NCBI RefSeq assembly: GCF_025699295.1
Contig: NZ_JAILWB010000010.1
Span: forward strand, 62,001-126,000
Length of the DNA: 64,000 bases
Direction of reading: 5' to 3'
Source: Hydrogenophaga sp.
GTDB lineage: Bacteria; Pseudomonadota; Gammaproteobacteria; Burkholderiales; Burkholderiaceae_C
The stretch's first letter is position 1. Each line of letters opens with the position of its first letter. Below, piece after piece: positions 1 through 7,424 of the stretch. The notes below the pieces were generated by a model that saw only the letters and a program-made list of their open reading frames with translations, made no database searches and was not told the DNA's origin. The position numbers were made by a program, and so were the translations under genes.

Positions 1-1152
1 GACGACGTGCGCCAGCGCTGGCGCGCCGAACACGCGCTCGCGCAGACCCTGGGCTACTCGCCACGTCGCGCCTTCTGGCTGGTGCTCTGGCCCCAGCTGG
101 CCCGCCGGCTGCGCTGGCCGCTGCTGGCCGTGCTCGCCTACGGCCTCACGGTGGTCGACATGGCCCTGGTCATCGGCCCGGCCGCGCCGCCCACGCTGGC
201 CGTGCTGGCCTGGCAGTGGCTGCAGGACGTGGACCCCGCCACCTACGCGCGGGGTGCGGCCGCAGGCGTGTGGCTGGCGCTGACCGTGCTGGTCTGCAGC
301 GTGCTCTGGCTGGCCCTGCAGCGCGCCGCGCGGCGGGTGTTGGCCCACGGCCGTGGGCGGCGGGGCGATGCGCGCCGCGCGACACCGGCCACGGCGTCCC
401 CGGGGCTGTGGCTGCTTGGCGGCCTGTACGGCGCGGTGCTGCTGGCGCTGGCGCTGGGCAGCGTCAGCGGCGTGTGGGCCTTTCCCGCCGTGTGGCCGCA
501 GTCCTGGACGCTGACCGCCTGGCACCAGGTGGCCAGCAGCAGCACGACCACCGTGACCACGCTGTGGCTCGCGGCGGGCAGCAGCGCCATCGCGCTGGTC
601 TGGTGCGTGGCGTGGCTGGAGCTCGCGCCGCGCCGCTGGGACGAGGCCCTGCGCCCCCTGCTCTACCTGCCGCTGGTGCTGCCCGCCGTGCTGTGGGTGG
701 TGGGTCTGTACGCCGTGGGCCTGCGGTTGCGGCTGGAAGGCCAGGCCCTGGGCGTGCTGCTGGCGCACACGCTCATGGTGCTGCCCTATGTGCTGCTCGC
801 CCTGAGCCCGGCCTACCTGGGATTCGACGCGCGCTACGCCCAGCTCAATGCCAGCCTGGGCCATGGCGCCTGGCGCTTCCTGTGGCGCGTGAAATGGCCC
901 CTGCTGCGGCGCTCGCTGGCATCGGCCGCCGCCGTGGGCTTCGCCGTCAGCGTGGCACAGTACCTGCCCACGCTCTACCTGGGCGCGGGCCGCTACGCCA
1001 GCGTGACCACCGAAGCCGTCACACTCGCATCGGGCGGGCAGCGTTCGCTCACCAGCGCCTACGCCGGTCTGCAGATCCTGCTGCCGGTGCTGGCCTTCGC
1101 GCTGGCGGCCTGGGTGGGCCGGCCGCGCCGTTTCAGACAACGCTCCACATGA
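1..1152 (+). CDS. ABC transporter permease, YnjC-like (5' truncated)
   Basis: Inner-membrane permease of an ABC importer. The reading frame is open from base 1, so the N-terminus lies outside the window; 383 codons are visible. The visible part has two blocks of hydrophobic helices, with a permease (EAA-type) loop near residues 280-300 of the visible part (MNASLGHGAWRFLWRVKWP-like context). This fits the fused double-permease layout of YnjC, which is about 500 residues in enterobacteria. The stop overlaps the ATG of the downstream ATPase (ATGA), so the two are translationally coupled, and a CDP-alcohol phosphatidyltransferase follows as in ynjBCDF. The substrate is unknown; a thiamine or metal role would be a guess. 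Family call fairly sure, substrate not. Confidence 0.85.
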   Translation, partial: DDVRQRWRAEHALAQTLGYSPRRAFWLVLWPQLARRLRWPLLAVLAYGLTVVDMALVIGPAAPPTLAVLAWQWLQDVDPATYARGAAAGVWLALTVLVCSVLWLALQRAARRVLAHGRGRRGDARRATPATASPGLWLLGGLYGAVLLALALGSVSGVWAFPAVWPQSWTLTAWHQVASSSTTTVTTLWLAAGSSAIALVWCVAWLELAPRRWDEALRPLLYLPLVLPAVLWVVGLYAVGLRLRLEGQALGVLLAHTLMVLPYVLLALSPAYLGFDARYAQLNASLGHGAWRFLWRVKWPLLRRSLASAAAVGFAVSVAQYLPTLYLGAGRYASVTTEAVTLASGGQRSLTSAYAGLQILLPVLAFALAAWVGRPRRFRQRST

Positions 1153-1784
1153 CGCTTGCAGTCCACGTTCAACGCCTGGCCACGCACGACCACACGCTGG
1201 TGCAGGACCTGCGCTTCGAGGTCGCACCGGGGCAGATCCTCACGCTCATGGGCCCCAGCGGCTGCGGCAAGAGTTCGGTGCTCGCGGCCATCGCGGGCAC
1301 GCTCGACCACGAGGCCCTGCACTTCGAAGGCACGGTGCGCCTGGACGCGAAGGACCTCGACACCCTGCCCACCGCGGCGCGCGGCATCGGCCTGCTGTTC
1401 CAGGACGATCTGCTGTTCGCCCACATGACCGTGGCCGAGAACCTGCTGTTCGCCGTGCCCGCCGGCCCGAAGCGCGCGCGGCTCGCCGAGGTGGCGCGCG
1501 CGCTGGGCGAGGCCGGGCTGGCCGGCTTCGGCGCGCGCGACCCGGCCACGCTCTCGGGCGGGCAGCGCGCGCGCGTCGCGCTCATGCGCGCCCTGCTCGC
1601 ACAACCCCGGGCGCTGCTGCTCGACGAACCCTTCTCGCGGCTGGACGCCGCGCTGCGCGACCAGTTCCGCGCCTTCGTGTTCGAGCACCTGCGCGCGCGC
1701 CAGATGCCCGCCGTGCTGGTCACGCACGACGCGGCCGACATCGCCGACCCGGCACTCGTGATCGAGCTCGGCCATGTTCGATAG
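1149..1784 (+). CDS. ABC transporter ATP-binding protein, YnjD-like
   Basis: Cytoplasmic ATPase subunit that should power the upstream permease. It is 211 residues, short for the family as YnjD proteins are. Walker A is GPSGCGKSS near residue 35, the Q-loop is LLFQDD, the signature is LSGGQRARVA and Walker B is ALLLDEPFSRLD, with the switch histidine in VTHDAAD. All catalytic motifs are intact. The ATG at 1149 overlaps the permease stop by 4 bases, and its own stop overlaps the next gene by 11 bases, so the three genes form one compact operon. The start is fixed by that coupling. Confidence 0.92.
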   Translation: MTLAVHVQRLATHDHTLVQDLRFEVAPGQILTLMGPSGCGKSSVLAAIAGTLDHEALHFEGTVRLDAKDLDTLPTAARGIGLLFQDDLLFAHMTVAENLLFAVPAGPKRARLAEVARALGEAGLAGFGARDPATLSGGQRARVALMRALLAQPRALLLDEPFSRLDAALRDQFRAFVFEHLRARQMPAVLVTHDAADIADPALVIELGHVR

Positions 1785-2379
1785 CGCACTGCAGAATCGG
1801 CTCAAGCCCCTGCTGGCGCGTGCCGCGAGCGGCCTGGTGCGCCTGGGCATCGGCGCCGACGCGCTGAGCTTCCTCGGCTTCGGCATCGGGCTGGGCGCGG
1901 CAATGGCGATTGCCTTCGGTCACTTCCTCACCGGCCTGGCGCTGCTGCTGCTCTCGCGGCTGCTGGACGGACTCGACGGCGCCGTGGCGCGCGCCACCAC
2001 GCCCACCGACCGCGGTGGTTTTCTCGACATCACGCTCGACTTCCTGTTCTACGCCGCGATCCCGCTGGCCTTCGCGCTGGCCGACCCTGCCGCCAACGCC
2101 CTGGCCGCGGCCGTGCTGCTCGCCAGCTTCATCGGCACCGGCAGCAGCTTCCTCGCCTTCGCCATCCTCGCGGCGCAGCGCAACCTGAAGTCCACCGCAT
2201 TCCCGAACAAGAGCTTCTACTTTCTGGGGGGTCTGACCGAGGCCACCGAGACCATCGCCGCCTTTGCCGCCATGTGCCTGTGGCCGCGGTGGTTCCCGCA
2301 GATCGCGTATGGCTTCGCGGCCCTGTGCGCCATCACCACCGTGCTGCGCATCGCCTGGGGCTATCGCCGGTTCCGCTGA
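1774..2379 (+). CDS. CDP-alcohol phosphatidyltransferase family protein, YnjF-like
   Basis: Membrane enzyme of the CDP-alcohol phosphatidyltransferase family, 201 residues. The signature D-x2-DG-x2-AR-x8-G-x3-D-x3-D is complete around residues 67-90 (DGLDGAVAR, then GFLDITLD), so it is expected to be active in phospholipid head-group transfer. Five or six hydrophobic helices are visible. The gene starts inside the end of the ABC ATPase gene (11-base overlap), matching the ynjD-ynjF order of enterobacteria. Its alcohol acceptor cannot be read from the sequence. Neighbours suggest co-expression with the importer, but the functional link is unknown. Confidence 0.9.
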   Translation: MFDSALQNRLKPLLARAASGLVRLGIGADALSFLGFGIGLGAAMAIAFGHFLTGLALLLLSRLLDGLDGAVARATTPTDRGGFLDITLDFLFYAAIPLAFALADPAANALAAAVLLASFIGTGSSFLAFAILAAQRNLKSTAFPNKSFYFLGGLTEATETIAAFAAMCLWPRWFPQIAYGFAALCAITTVLRIAWGYRRFR

Positions 2380-2428
2380 GCGCGGCTCCCTATACTTTGC
2401 GCACCATGCACCTCCACGCACACACCCG

Positions 2429-3268
2429 ATGAGCCCCGCCAGCGCCTGGCTCGAAGCCGCCTTCCTGGGCCTGATTCAGGGTCTGACCGAGTTCCTCCCC
2501 ATCTCCTCCAGCGCGCACCTGCGCATCATCGGCCCGCTGCTGCCCTCGGGCGGCGACCCCGGCGCGGCCTTCACCGCCATCACCCAGATCGGCACCGAGG
2601 CCGCGGTGCTGCTGTACTTCCGGCACGACATCGTGCGCATCTTCCTGGCCTGGTGGGCCTCGCTCACACAACCGGCCATGCGGCAGGACCCGGACGCGCG
2701 CATGGGCTGGCTGATCATCATCGGCTCGGTGCCCATCGTGGTGCTGGGCCTGTTGTTCAAGGACGCGATCGAAGGCTCGCTGCGCAACCTCTACATCACC
2801 GCCACCATGCTGATCGTGTTCGCGCTCATCCTGGGCGCGGCCGACCGCCATGGCCGGCGCGAGCGCACGCTGAACCAGCTCAGCTGGCGCCACGGCGTAC
2901 TGTTTGGCCTGGCCCAGGCGATGGCGCTGATCCCGGGCGTCTCGCGCTCGGGCGGCACCATCACCGCCGGCCTGCTCATGGGCTACACCCGCGAAGCCGC
3001 GGCGCGCTACTCCTTCCTGCTGGCCATTCCGGCGGTGATGGGCTCGGGCTTCTACCAGCTGTTTCGCAGCTGGCAGCACGGCAGCCCCGTGGCGCCCGGC
3101 CCCACCGCCCTGGCCACGCTGATCGCCTTCGGCGTGGGTTACGGCGTGATCGTCGTCTTCCTCAAGCTGGTGTCCACGCGCGGCTACATGCCCTTTGTCT
3201 ACTACCGCATCGCACTGGGCGTGCTTGTGTTCGTGCTGCTGGGCGCTGGCGTGCTGAGCGCGCATTGA
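2429..3268 (+). CDS. uppP: Undecaprenyl-diphosphate phosphatase
   Basis: Integral membrane phosphatase (BacA/UppP) that converts undecaprenyl diphosphate to the monophosphate, recycling the lipid carrier for peptidoglycan and other envelope polymers; overproduction gives bacitracin resistance. It is 279 residues, normal for the family. The two hallmark regions are present: [15 protein letters not shown] at residues 17-31, containing the catalytic Glu and Ser, and PGVSRSGGT from residue 169. About eight helices are visible. An in-frame extension upstream to 2264 lies inside the preceding gene and is not credible; the ATG at 2429 gives the usual N-terminus. Confidence 0.96.
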   Translation: MSPASAWLEAAFLGLIQGLTEFLPISSSAHLRIIGPLLPSGGDPGAAFTAITQIGTEAAVLLYFRHDIVRIFLAWWASLTQPAMRQDPDARMGWLIIIGSVPIVVLGLLFKDAIEGSLRNLYITATMLIVFALILGAADRHGRRERTLNQLSWRHGVLFGLAQAMALIPGVSRSGGTITAGLLMGYTREAAARYSFLLAIPAVMGSGFYQLFRSWQHGSPVAPGPTALATLIAFGVGYGVIVVFLKLVSTRGYMPFVYYRIALGVLVFVLLGAGVLSAH

Positions 3269-3558
3269 ACCCGTCAAACGGCGGCTTCTGGACGCAGCGC
3301 TGGCAATGCCGGGCTCCCTGGCGCGTGCTGTTCTGGCGCGACATGCTCGCCGTGGGCAGTGCCATCAACCTGTTCACCGGCTTCGTCGCGCTCTGGCTGG
3401 TCTCGCAGGACCAGCCCATCGCCTGGGCGCTCGCGGTGCATTTCGCACCCGTGCCCTACAACGCGTTTCTGCTGCGCTCGCTGTGGCGCACACCCGGCAA
3501 ACCGGCCTGGTCGATGGCCGGCGCCGCCGTCTGGTTTGCCGGGATGCTGGTGGTCTGA
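3265..3558 (+). CDS. Small hypothetical membrane protein
   Basis: I do not recognise this 97-residue protein. It has three likely membrane helices (around residues 31-50, 53-75 and 80-97) and a basic, tryptophan-rich N-terminus. The proposed TTG start at 3265 overlaps the uppP stop (TTGA), suggesting translational coupling; an ATG at residue 30 is the alternative start and would drop the first 29 residues. Codon use resembles its neighbours. The stop TGA is the first half-turn of the palindromic region before the next gene. No function is proposed. Confidence 0.6.
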   Translation: MNPSNGGFWTQRWQCRAPWRVLFWRDMLAVGSAINLFTGFVALWLVSQDQPIAWALAVHFAPVPYNAFLLRSLWRTPGKPAWSMAGAAVWFAGMLVV

Positions 3559-3603
3559 GATAATTATCTCAATCCATTGAGTAAATTATCTCAATACATT
3601 GAG
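3557..3603. promoter_or_regulatory. AT-rich palindromes in 22-bp tandem, upstream of DUF4143 ATPase
   Basis: Three near-contiguous dyads: GAGATAATTATCTC (3557-3570, perfect), CTCAATCCATTGAG (3568-3581) and CTCAATACATTGAG (3590-3603). The block ATTATCTCAAT-N2-ATTGAG occurs twice (3563-3581 and 3585-3603) with a 22-bp period, about two helical turns. It ends 8 bases before the ATG at 3612 and is strikingly AT-rich for this genome. It covers the place where promoter and leader must lie, so an operator for a dimeric regulator is the simplest reading. The binder is unknown. Confidence 0.6.
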
Positions 3604-3611
3604 CAAAATAC

Positions 3612-4826
3612 ATGACCACCGAAATCCGGCGCGCCGGACTGGACACGTTCCTGCAACGTCTGCGTGAGCCACGCCGCTTCCTGCAGGTGGTGGCGGGCCC
3701 TCGCCAGGTGGGCAAGACCACGCTGGTGCGCCAGGCACTTGCCGCCCTGACGGTCGACCCGGGCCCGCAACGGCTTGCCCAGCACAGCGTGAGTGCCGAC
3801 AACCCGGGCCTGCAGGGTTCCAGTTGGCTGGCCACGCATTGGGAGACGGCGCGTTCACTGGCGGCACAGGCCGGTGCCTGCGTGCTGGTGCTCGACGAGG
3901 TGCAGAAACTCCCGCCCTGGACCGACGAAGTCAAGCGGTTGTGGGACGAAGACACCGCCGCCGGGCGTGACGTGCGCGCCGTGGTGCTGGGCTCTGCACC
4001 GCTGCTGATTGCTCGCGGGCTCACCGAGAGCATGGCGGGCCGTTTTGAAATGACACGCCTGGGCCACTGGCGCTACAGCGAAATGCGCGAGGCCTTTGGC
4101 TTCACGCTGGATCAGTTCATCTTCTACGGCGGCTATCCGGGTGCCGCGCCGCTGGTGGGCGACGAAGCGCGTTGGGCCGCGTATGTGCGCGACGCTCTGA
4201 TCGAGACCACGATTGCCAAGGACGTGCTGCTGATGGCGCCGGTGCAAAAACCAGCGCTGTTGCGCCGCCTGTTCGATCTTGCCTGCCGCTACAGTGGGCA
4301 GATGCTCAGCTACCAGAAGATGATGGGCCAGTTGGCCGACGCGGGCAACACCACCACGCTGGCGCACTACCTCGAATTGCTGGAAGGCGCCGGCATGGTC
4401 TGCGGCCTGCAGAAATACGCCGGGCAGGCCCTGAGGCAGCGTGCATCCAGCCCCAAGCTGCAGGTGTTCAACACCGCCCTGATGGGGTCGATCGCGGTGT
4501 CCGAGGGCTTCGGCTTCGAGCGCCTGCGCGCCACACCCGACCTGTGGGGACGCATGGTGGAAAGCGCCGTGGGCGCGGAACTGCTGGCCCGGAACCTGAC
4601 CCACGGCAGCACGCAGCCGCTGATCCACTACTGGCATGAAGGTGGCCGCGAAGTGGACTTCGTTCTGAGACAGGGCACCGAGCTGTTTGCCCTGGAGGTG
4701 AAGAGTGGCACCCACCCGGGCAACGTGTCGGGCCTGGACGCATTCACCACCGCGTTCCCCGGCGCCCGACCCGTGGTGCTGGGTACCGGCGGCCTGCCGC
4801 TGGAGACCTGGTTCAGTGCTGCCTGA
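3612..4826 (+). CDS. AAA-family ATPase with DUF4143 domain
   Basis: 404-residue ATP-binding protein of the AAA_14/DUF4143 family. Walker A is GPRQVGKTT at residues 29-37 and Walker B is VLVLDEVQK with Asp95-Glu96. The C-terminal DUF4143 part ends in EVDFVLRQG...LEVKSG, which resembles the PD-(D/E)xK nuclease core (D, then E-x-K). The cellular role of the family is not established; these genes are patchily distributed and often look horizontally moved. It stands alone behind a conspicuous AT-rich palindromic leader and overlaps the convergent glycosyltransferase gene by 14 bases. Family sure, function unknown. Confidence 0.88.
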   Translation: MTTEIRRAGLDTFLQRLREPRRFLQVVAGPRQVGKTTLVRQALAALTVDPGPQRLAQHSVSADNPGLQGSSWLATHWETARSLAAQAGACVLVLDEVQKLPPWTDEVKRLWDEDTAAGRDVRAVVLGSAPLLIARGLTESMAGRFEMTRLGHWRYSEMREAFGFTLDQFIFYGGYPGAAPLVGDEARWAAYVRDALIETTIAKDVLLMAPVQKPALLRRLFDLACRYSGQMLSYQKMMGQLADAGNTTTLAHYLELLEGAGMVCGLQKYAGQALRQRASSPKLQVFNTALMGSIAVSEGFGFERLRATPDLWGRMVESAVGAELLARNLTHGSTQPLIHYWHEGGREVDFVLRQGTELFALEVKSGTHPGNVSGLDAFTTAFPGARPVVLGTGGLPLETWFSAA

Positions 4827-6252
4827 GCGCCTGCATCTCTTGCCACCGCGCCCAGTCGGCGGGTTCGTCCACATCCCACAGGGTCGGCAGTTCCTGCCAT
4901 GACGCGCCCGCAGCGCGCAGGCGCGCCTGCGTCTGCGCCAGCACCTGCGGCGTGCTCCATTCCACTCCGTCGAACACCTCGGGCAGCGCGCGGCGCAGGC
5001 CGATGAGCACGTAGCCGCCGTCCTCGGCCGGGATCAGCACGGCGTCCTGCGTTTGCAGCACGTCGGCGGCCTGCTGCAGGTGGTCGACGGTGAGCACCGG
5101 GCAGTCGGTGCCGACGATCAGCAGCGGTGTGTGGGGCGCGCGCTCGAAGTGCGTGCGCATCGCCGTGGCCATGCGCTGGCCGAGATCGCCTCCGGGTTGA
5201 TCCACCGTGTCCGCGCCGTGGCTTCGCCGCAGCGCGCGAAAGAAGCGGTGGCCGGCGTCGGGCGCACACCAGAGCGTGACCGGCCCTGTCCCCGCGGCGC
5301 GCGCGGTGTCGATCGTGCGCAACGCAAAGGCGCGCTGGGTACGCGCCGCGCCCGCGGCGCCCAGCGCGGGAACGAGACGGGTCTTGGCCAGGCCGGGTAC
5401 CGGGGCCTTGGCGAGAATGGCCACCGCCGCCGGCGCGCGGGCCGTGTAGCCATAGCGCTGCGCCAGCGCGTGCGCGTCGGCACCCAGCGCGAATGCCGCG
5501 CGCAGCCGCCACATCAGCCCCACGGTGCGCCAGAAGCCGTTCCGGTCCCAGCGCCGGCCCGAGGTTGTCACCGGCTCGCGCAGGCAGGCTGGCGGCCCGA
5601 TGCGCTTGAGGCGCCGGCTCAGGTCGATGTCCTCCATCAACGGCAACGGCGCGAAGCCGCCGAGCGACTCGAAGACGCGCCGCCGCACGAACAGGGCCTG
5701 GTCGCCAGTGGCGATGCCGCTCCAGCGCGAGCGCAGGTTCATGAGCGCGGCCACCATCGGCAGCAGCGCGTGACGGCCTTCGATGCGCACGTCGAAGCGG
5801 CCCCAGACGTGGTCGCTGGCGATCGCCGCGCCGATCAGGCGGTCCGCCTCGGGAGGCAGTTGTGTGTCGGCGTGCAGGAACAGCAGCACTTCGCCCGTGG
5901 CCGCGCGGGCGCCCGCGTTGAGTTGCGTGGCGCGGCCACGCGGAGCGCGCAGCACCCGGTCGGCATGGGCCTGCGCGATGTCCCGGGTGCCGTCGCCGCT
6001 GCCACCGTCCACCACCAGCAGTTCGGCGCCGCGCGCGCGCAGCGGCGCCAGGGCCTGCAGCCGCGCGGCCAGCGTGCCCGCTTCGTCCAGCACGGGCACG
6101 ACAATGGACAGGCGCCTCACTGAAGTACCTTCGCCCTGCGGGCTGCGGTGCGAGCTTGCCTGGGAACGGCCCGGCGCTGCGCTCACTGAAGTACCTTCGC
6201 CCTGCGGGCTGCGGTGCGAGCTTGCTTGGGAACGGCCCGGCGCTGCGCTCAT
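4813..6252 (-). CDS. Fused glycosyltransferase: TIGR04283-like + TIGR04282-like (DUF2064)
   Basis: Two enzymes in one 479-residue chain. Residues about 45-265 form a family-2 glycosyltransferase (RLSIVVPVLDEAG start, HADTQLP metal site, GDQALFVRR, MEDIDLSRR). Residues about 285-479 form a DUF2064 nucleotidyl/glycosyl-transferase-like domain (AILAKAPVPGLAKTRL, GTDCPVLT, AEDGGYVLIGLR). Separate proteins of these two families are annotated as arsenosugar-biosynthesis glycosyltransferases; that role is unproven here. The ATG at 6252 overlaps the upstream stop (ATGA), but the first 44 residues are a 22-residue unit repeated twice and look non-native. The GTG at 6123, just after the repeats, may be the ancestral start. 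Confidence 0.85.
   Translation of the reverse strand: MSAAPGRSQASSHRSPQGEGTSVSAAPGRSQASSHRSPQGEGTSVRRLSIVVPVLDEAGTLAARLQALAPLRARGAELLVVDGGSGDGTRDIAQAHADRVLRAPRGRATQLNAGARAATGEVLLFLHADTQLPPEADRLIGAAIASDHVWGRFDVRIEGRHALLPMVAALMNLRSRWSGIATGDQALFVRRRVFESLGGFAPLPLMEDIDLSRRLKRIGPPACLREPVTTSGRRWDRNGFWRTVGLMWRLRAAFALGADAHALAQRYGYTARAPAAVAILAKAPVPGLAKTRLVPALGAAGAARTQRAFALRTIDTARAAGTGPVTLWCAPDAGHRFFRALRRSHGADTVDQPGGDLGQRMATAMRTHFERAPHTPLLIVGTDCPVLTVDHLQQAADVLQTQDAVLIPAEDGGYVLIGLRRALPEVFDGVEWSTPQVLAQTQARLRAAGASWQELPTLWDVDEPADWARWQEMQALRQH
6119..6250. repeat. Tandem 66-bp repeat, two copies, in frame in glycosyltransferase gene
   Basis: Two head-to-tail copies of 66 bp (6119-6184 and 6185-6250) differing at one position (CTTGCC versus CTTGCT). 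Each copy encodes 22 residues, read on the minus strand as SAAPGRSQASSHRS then PQGEGTSV, and ends exactly at the stop/start junction with the upstream gene. The base composition resembles non-coding, GC-rich interspersed elements rather than protein-coding sequence. Confidence 0.9.
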
Positions 6253-7310
6253 GCCGCGCCCATGAGGTGTTCGAGCGTGGCGAATTCGTCGCGCACCCTG
6301 GACACCCCGGCCAGGCTGAGGTAGTGGTCGACCCGTTCGCGCACGTGCGCCACGAGGGCGGCTTCGCTGCGTTCGCCCGACCAGTCCTCGCCGTGCGACG
6401 TGCCGCGCGCGGGCGCGCCGGAGGTCACACGCCACTTGGCGCACCAGGTCACGGACCACAGCCACATCGCGCGGCGCAGCGGCAGGTGCCAGGCCCGCGC
6501 CTCGTCGGCCTGCGCGCCCACGGCGCGCGCCCAGGCCCCGTGGAACGCCAGCACCTGCGCGGGCGTGAGTTCGGCGCGCGTCTCCAGGTCCCAGGTGGTG
6601 GAGGTGTAGAGCGTGGCATGCGCCAGGTCCAGGCCCGGGTAGCCATAGCGGCATTTCTCCAGGTCGACCAGCATGGCACGGCCATCGGCCTGCACGATGA
6701 AGTTGCCCGGGTGGCCGTCGAAGGCGATCAGGCGGCGCGCCGGGCGCTCGGCGCGATCGGCGAGCGACTGCAGGCGCTGCCATTCGGTGTCGATGGTGCG
6801 CGCCACCCGGGGCTCCAGGCCGGCGGGTGCCAGGCAACGCGCCTGCGCCGCGATCTCGTCGACCAGCGCGCGCAAGGGGTCGGGCGCGTCCAGCAGCGGC
6901 GCGCGTTGCGCAGGCTTGGGCAATGGCAGCCGGTGCAGCGAGGCCAACGCTTCAGCGATGGCCGCCAGATCGGCGGGCAACTGCGCGGGCCGGCCCACGA
7001 TCTCCTGCACCAGCAGGGCGCCGCGTGGCAAGGCCTGCGAAGGCGGCAACCGACCGCGCAGTGCCGGCGTGTGCCCGCCGGCCGCCGCGCGATCGAAACA
7101 GGCCATCTGGTAGGCCAGGTTGTCCGCCGCGCCCAGGTCCATCTGGCTCTGCTTCGGGATGCGCGCGAGCAGGCCGCTGCCCACCAGACGCACATGGTCG
7201 TGCGCCAGCCCCTTGTCGCGCAGCGGCTCCAGCACGCCTTGCGCGCCGGGATGGCCTTCGAGCAGCAGCGCCTGTCGCAGGCGCGTGGTGATGTCGTCGT
7301 TCGGGTTCAC
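6249..7310 (-). CDS. Phosphotransferase (APH-like kinase fold)
   Basis: 353-residue protein of the aminoglycoside-phosphotransferase/choline-kinase superfamily. The catalytic loop is FDGHPGNFIV (usual form GDxHxxN; here the Asp comes two residues before the His) followed by the metal-binding VDLEKCRYGYPGLDLA, so the kinase core looks present with a slightly altered loop. The phosphate acceptor is unknown. Its stop overlaps the fused glycosyltransferase start, so a joint role in making or modifying a glycosylated product is plausible (inference). The start is GTG at 7310; longer in-frame extensions run through the divergent flavoprotein gene and are not credible. Confidence 0.82.
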   Translation of the reverse strand: MNPNDDITTRLRQALLLEGHPGAQGVLEPLRDKGLAHDHVRLVGSGLLARIPKQSQMDLGAADNLAYQMACFDRAAAGGHTPALRGRLPPSQALPRGALLVQEIVGRPAQLPADLAAIAEALASLHRLPLPKPAQRAPLLDAPDPLRALVDEIAAQARCLAPAGLEPRVARTIDTEWQRLQSLADRAERPARRLIAFDGHPGNFIVQADGRAMLVDLEKCRYGYPGLDLAHATLYTSTTWDLETRAELTPAQVLAFHGAWARAVGAQADEARAWHLPLRRAMWLWSVTWCAKWRVTSGAPARGTSHGEDWSGERSEAALVAHVRERVDHYLSLAGVSRVRDEFATLEHLMGAA

Positions 7311-7424
7311 AGGGCGTGTTCTGGTGGTCGCGGACGGCGGGCGGCAGGCATCGGCGTGAGCGGCAACGGTGTAAGAATGGCTGCGGCCGGGCGACCCACG
7401 TCCACACTTCTGATCGGATTCCCT

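Noticed and set aside
2406..2432. Possible leader peptide of eight codons (MHLHAHTR) overlapping the uppP start
   Set aside because: His-rich and ends in an ATGA overlap, but there is no attenuator structure or functional reason for histidine control of uppP. Probably chance.
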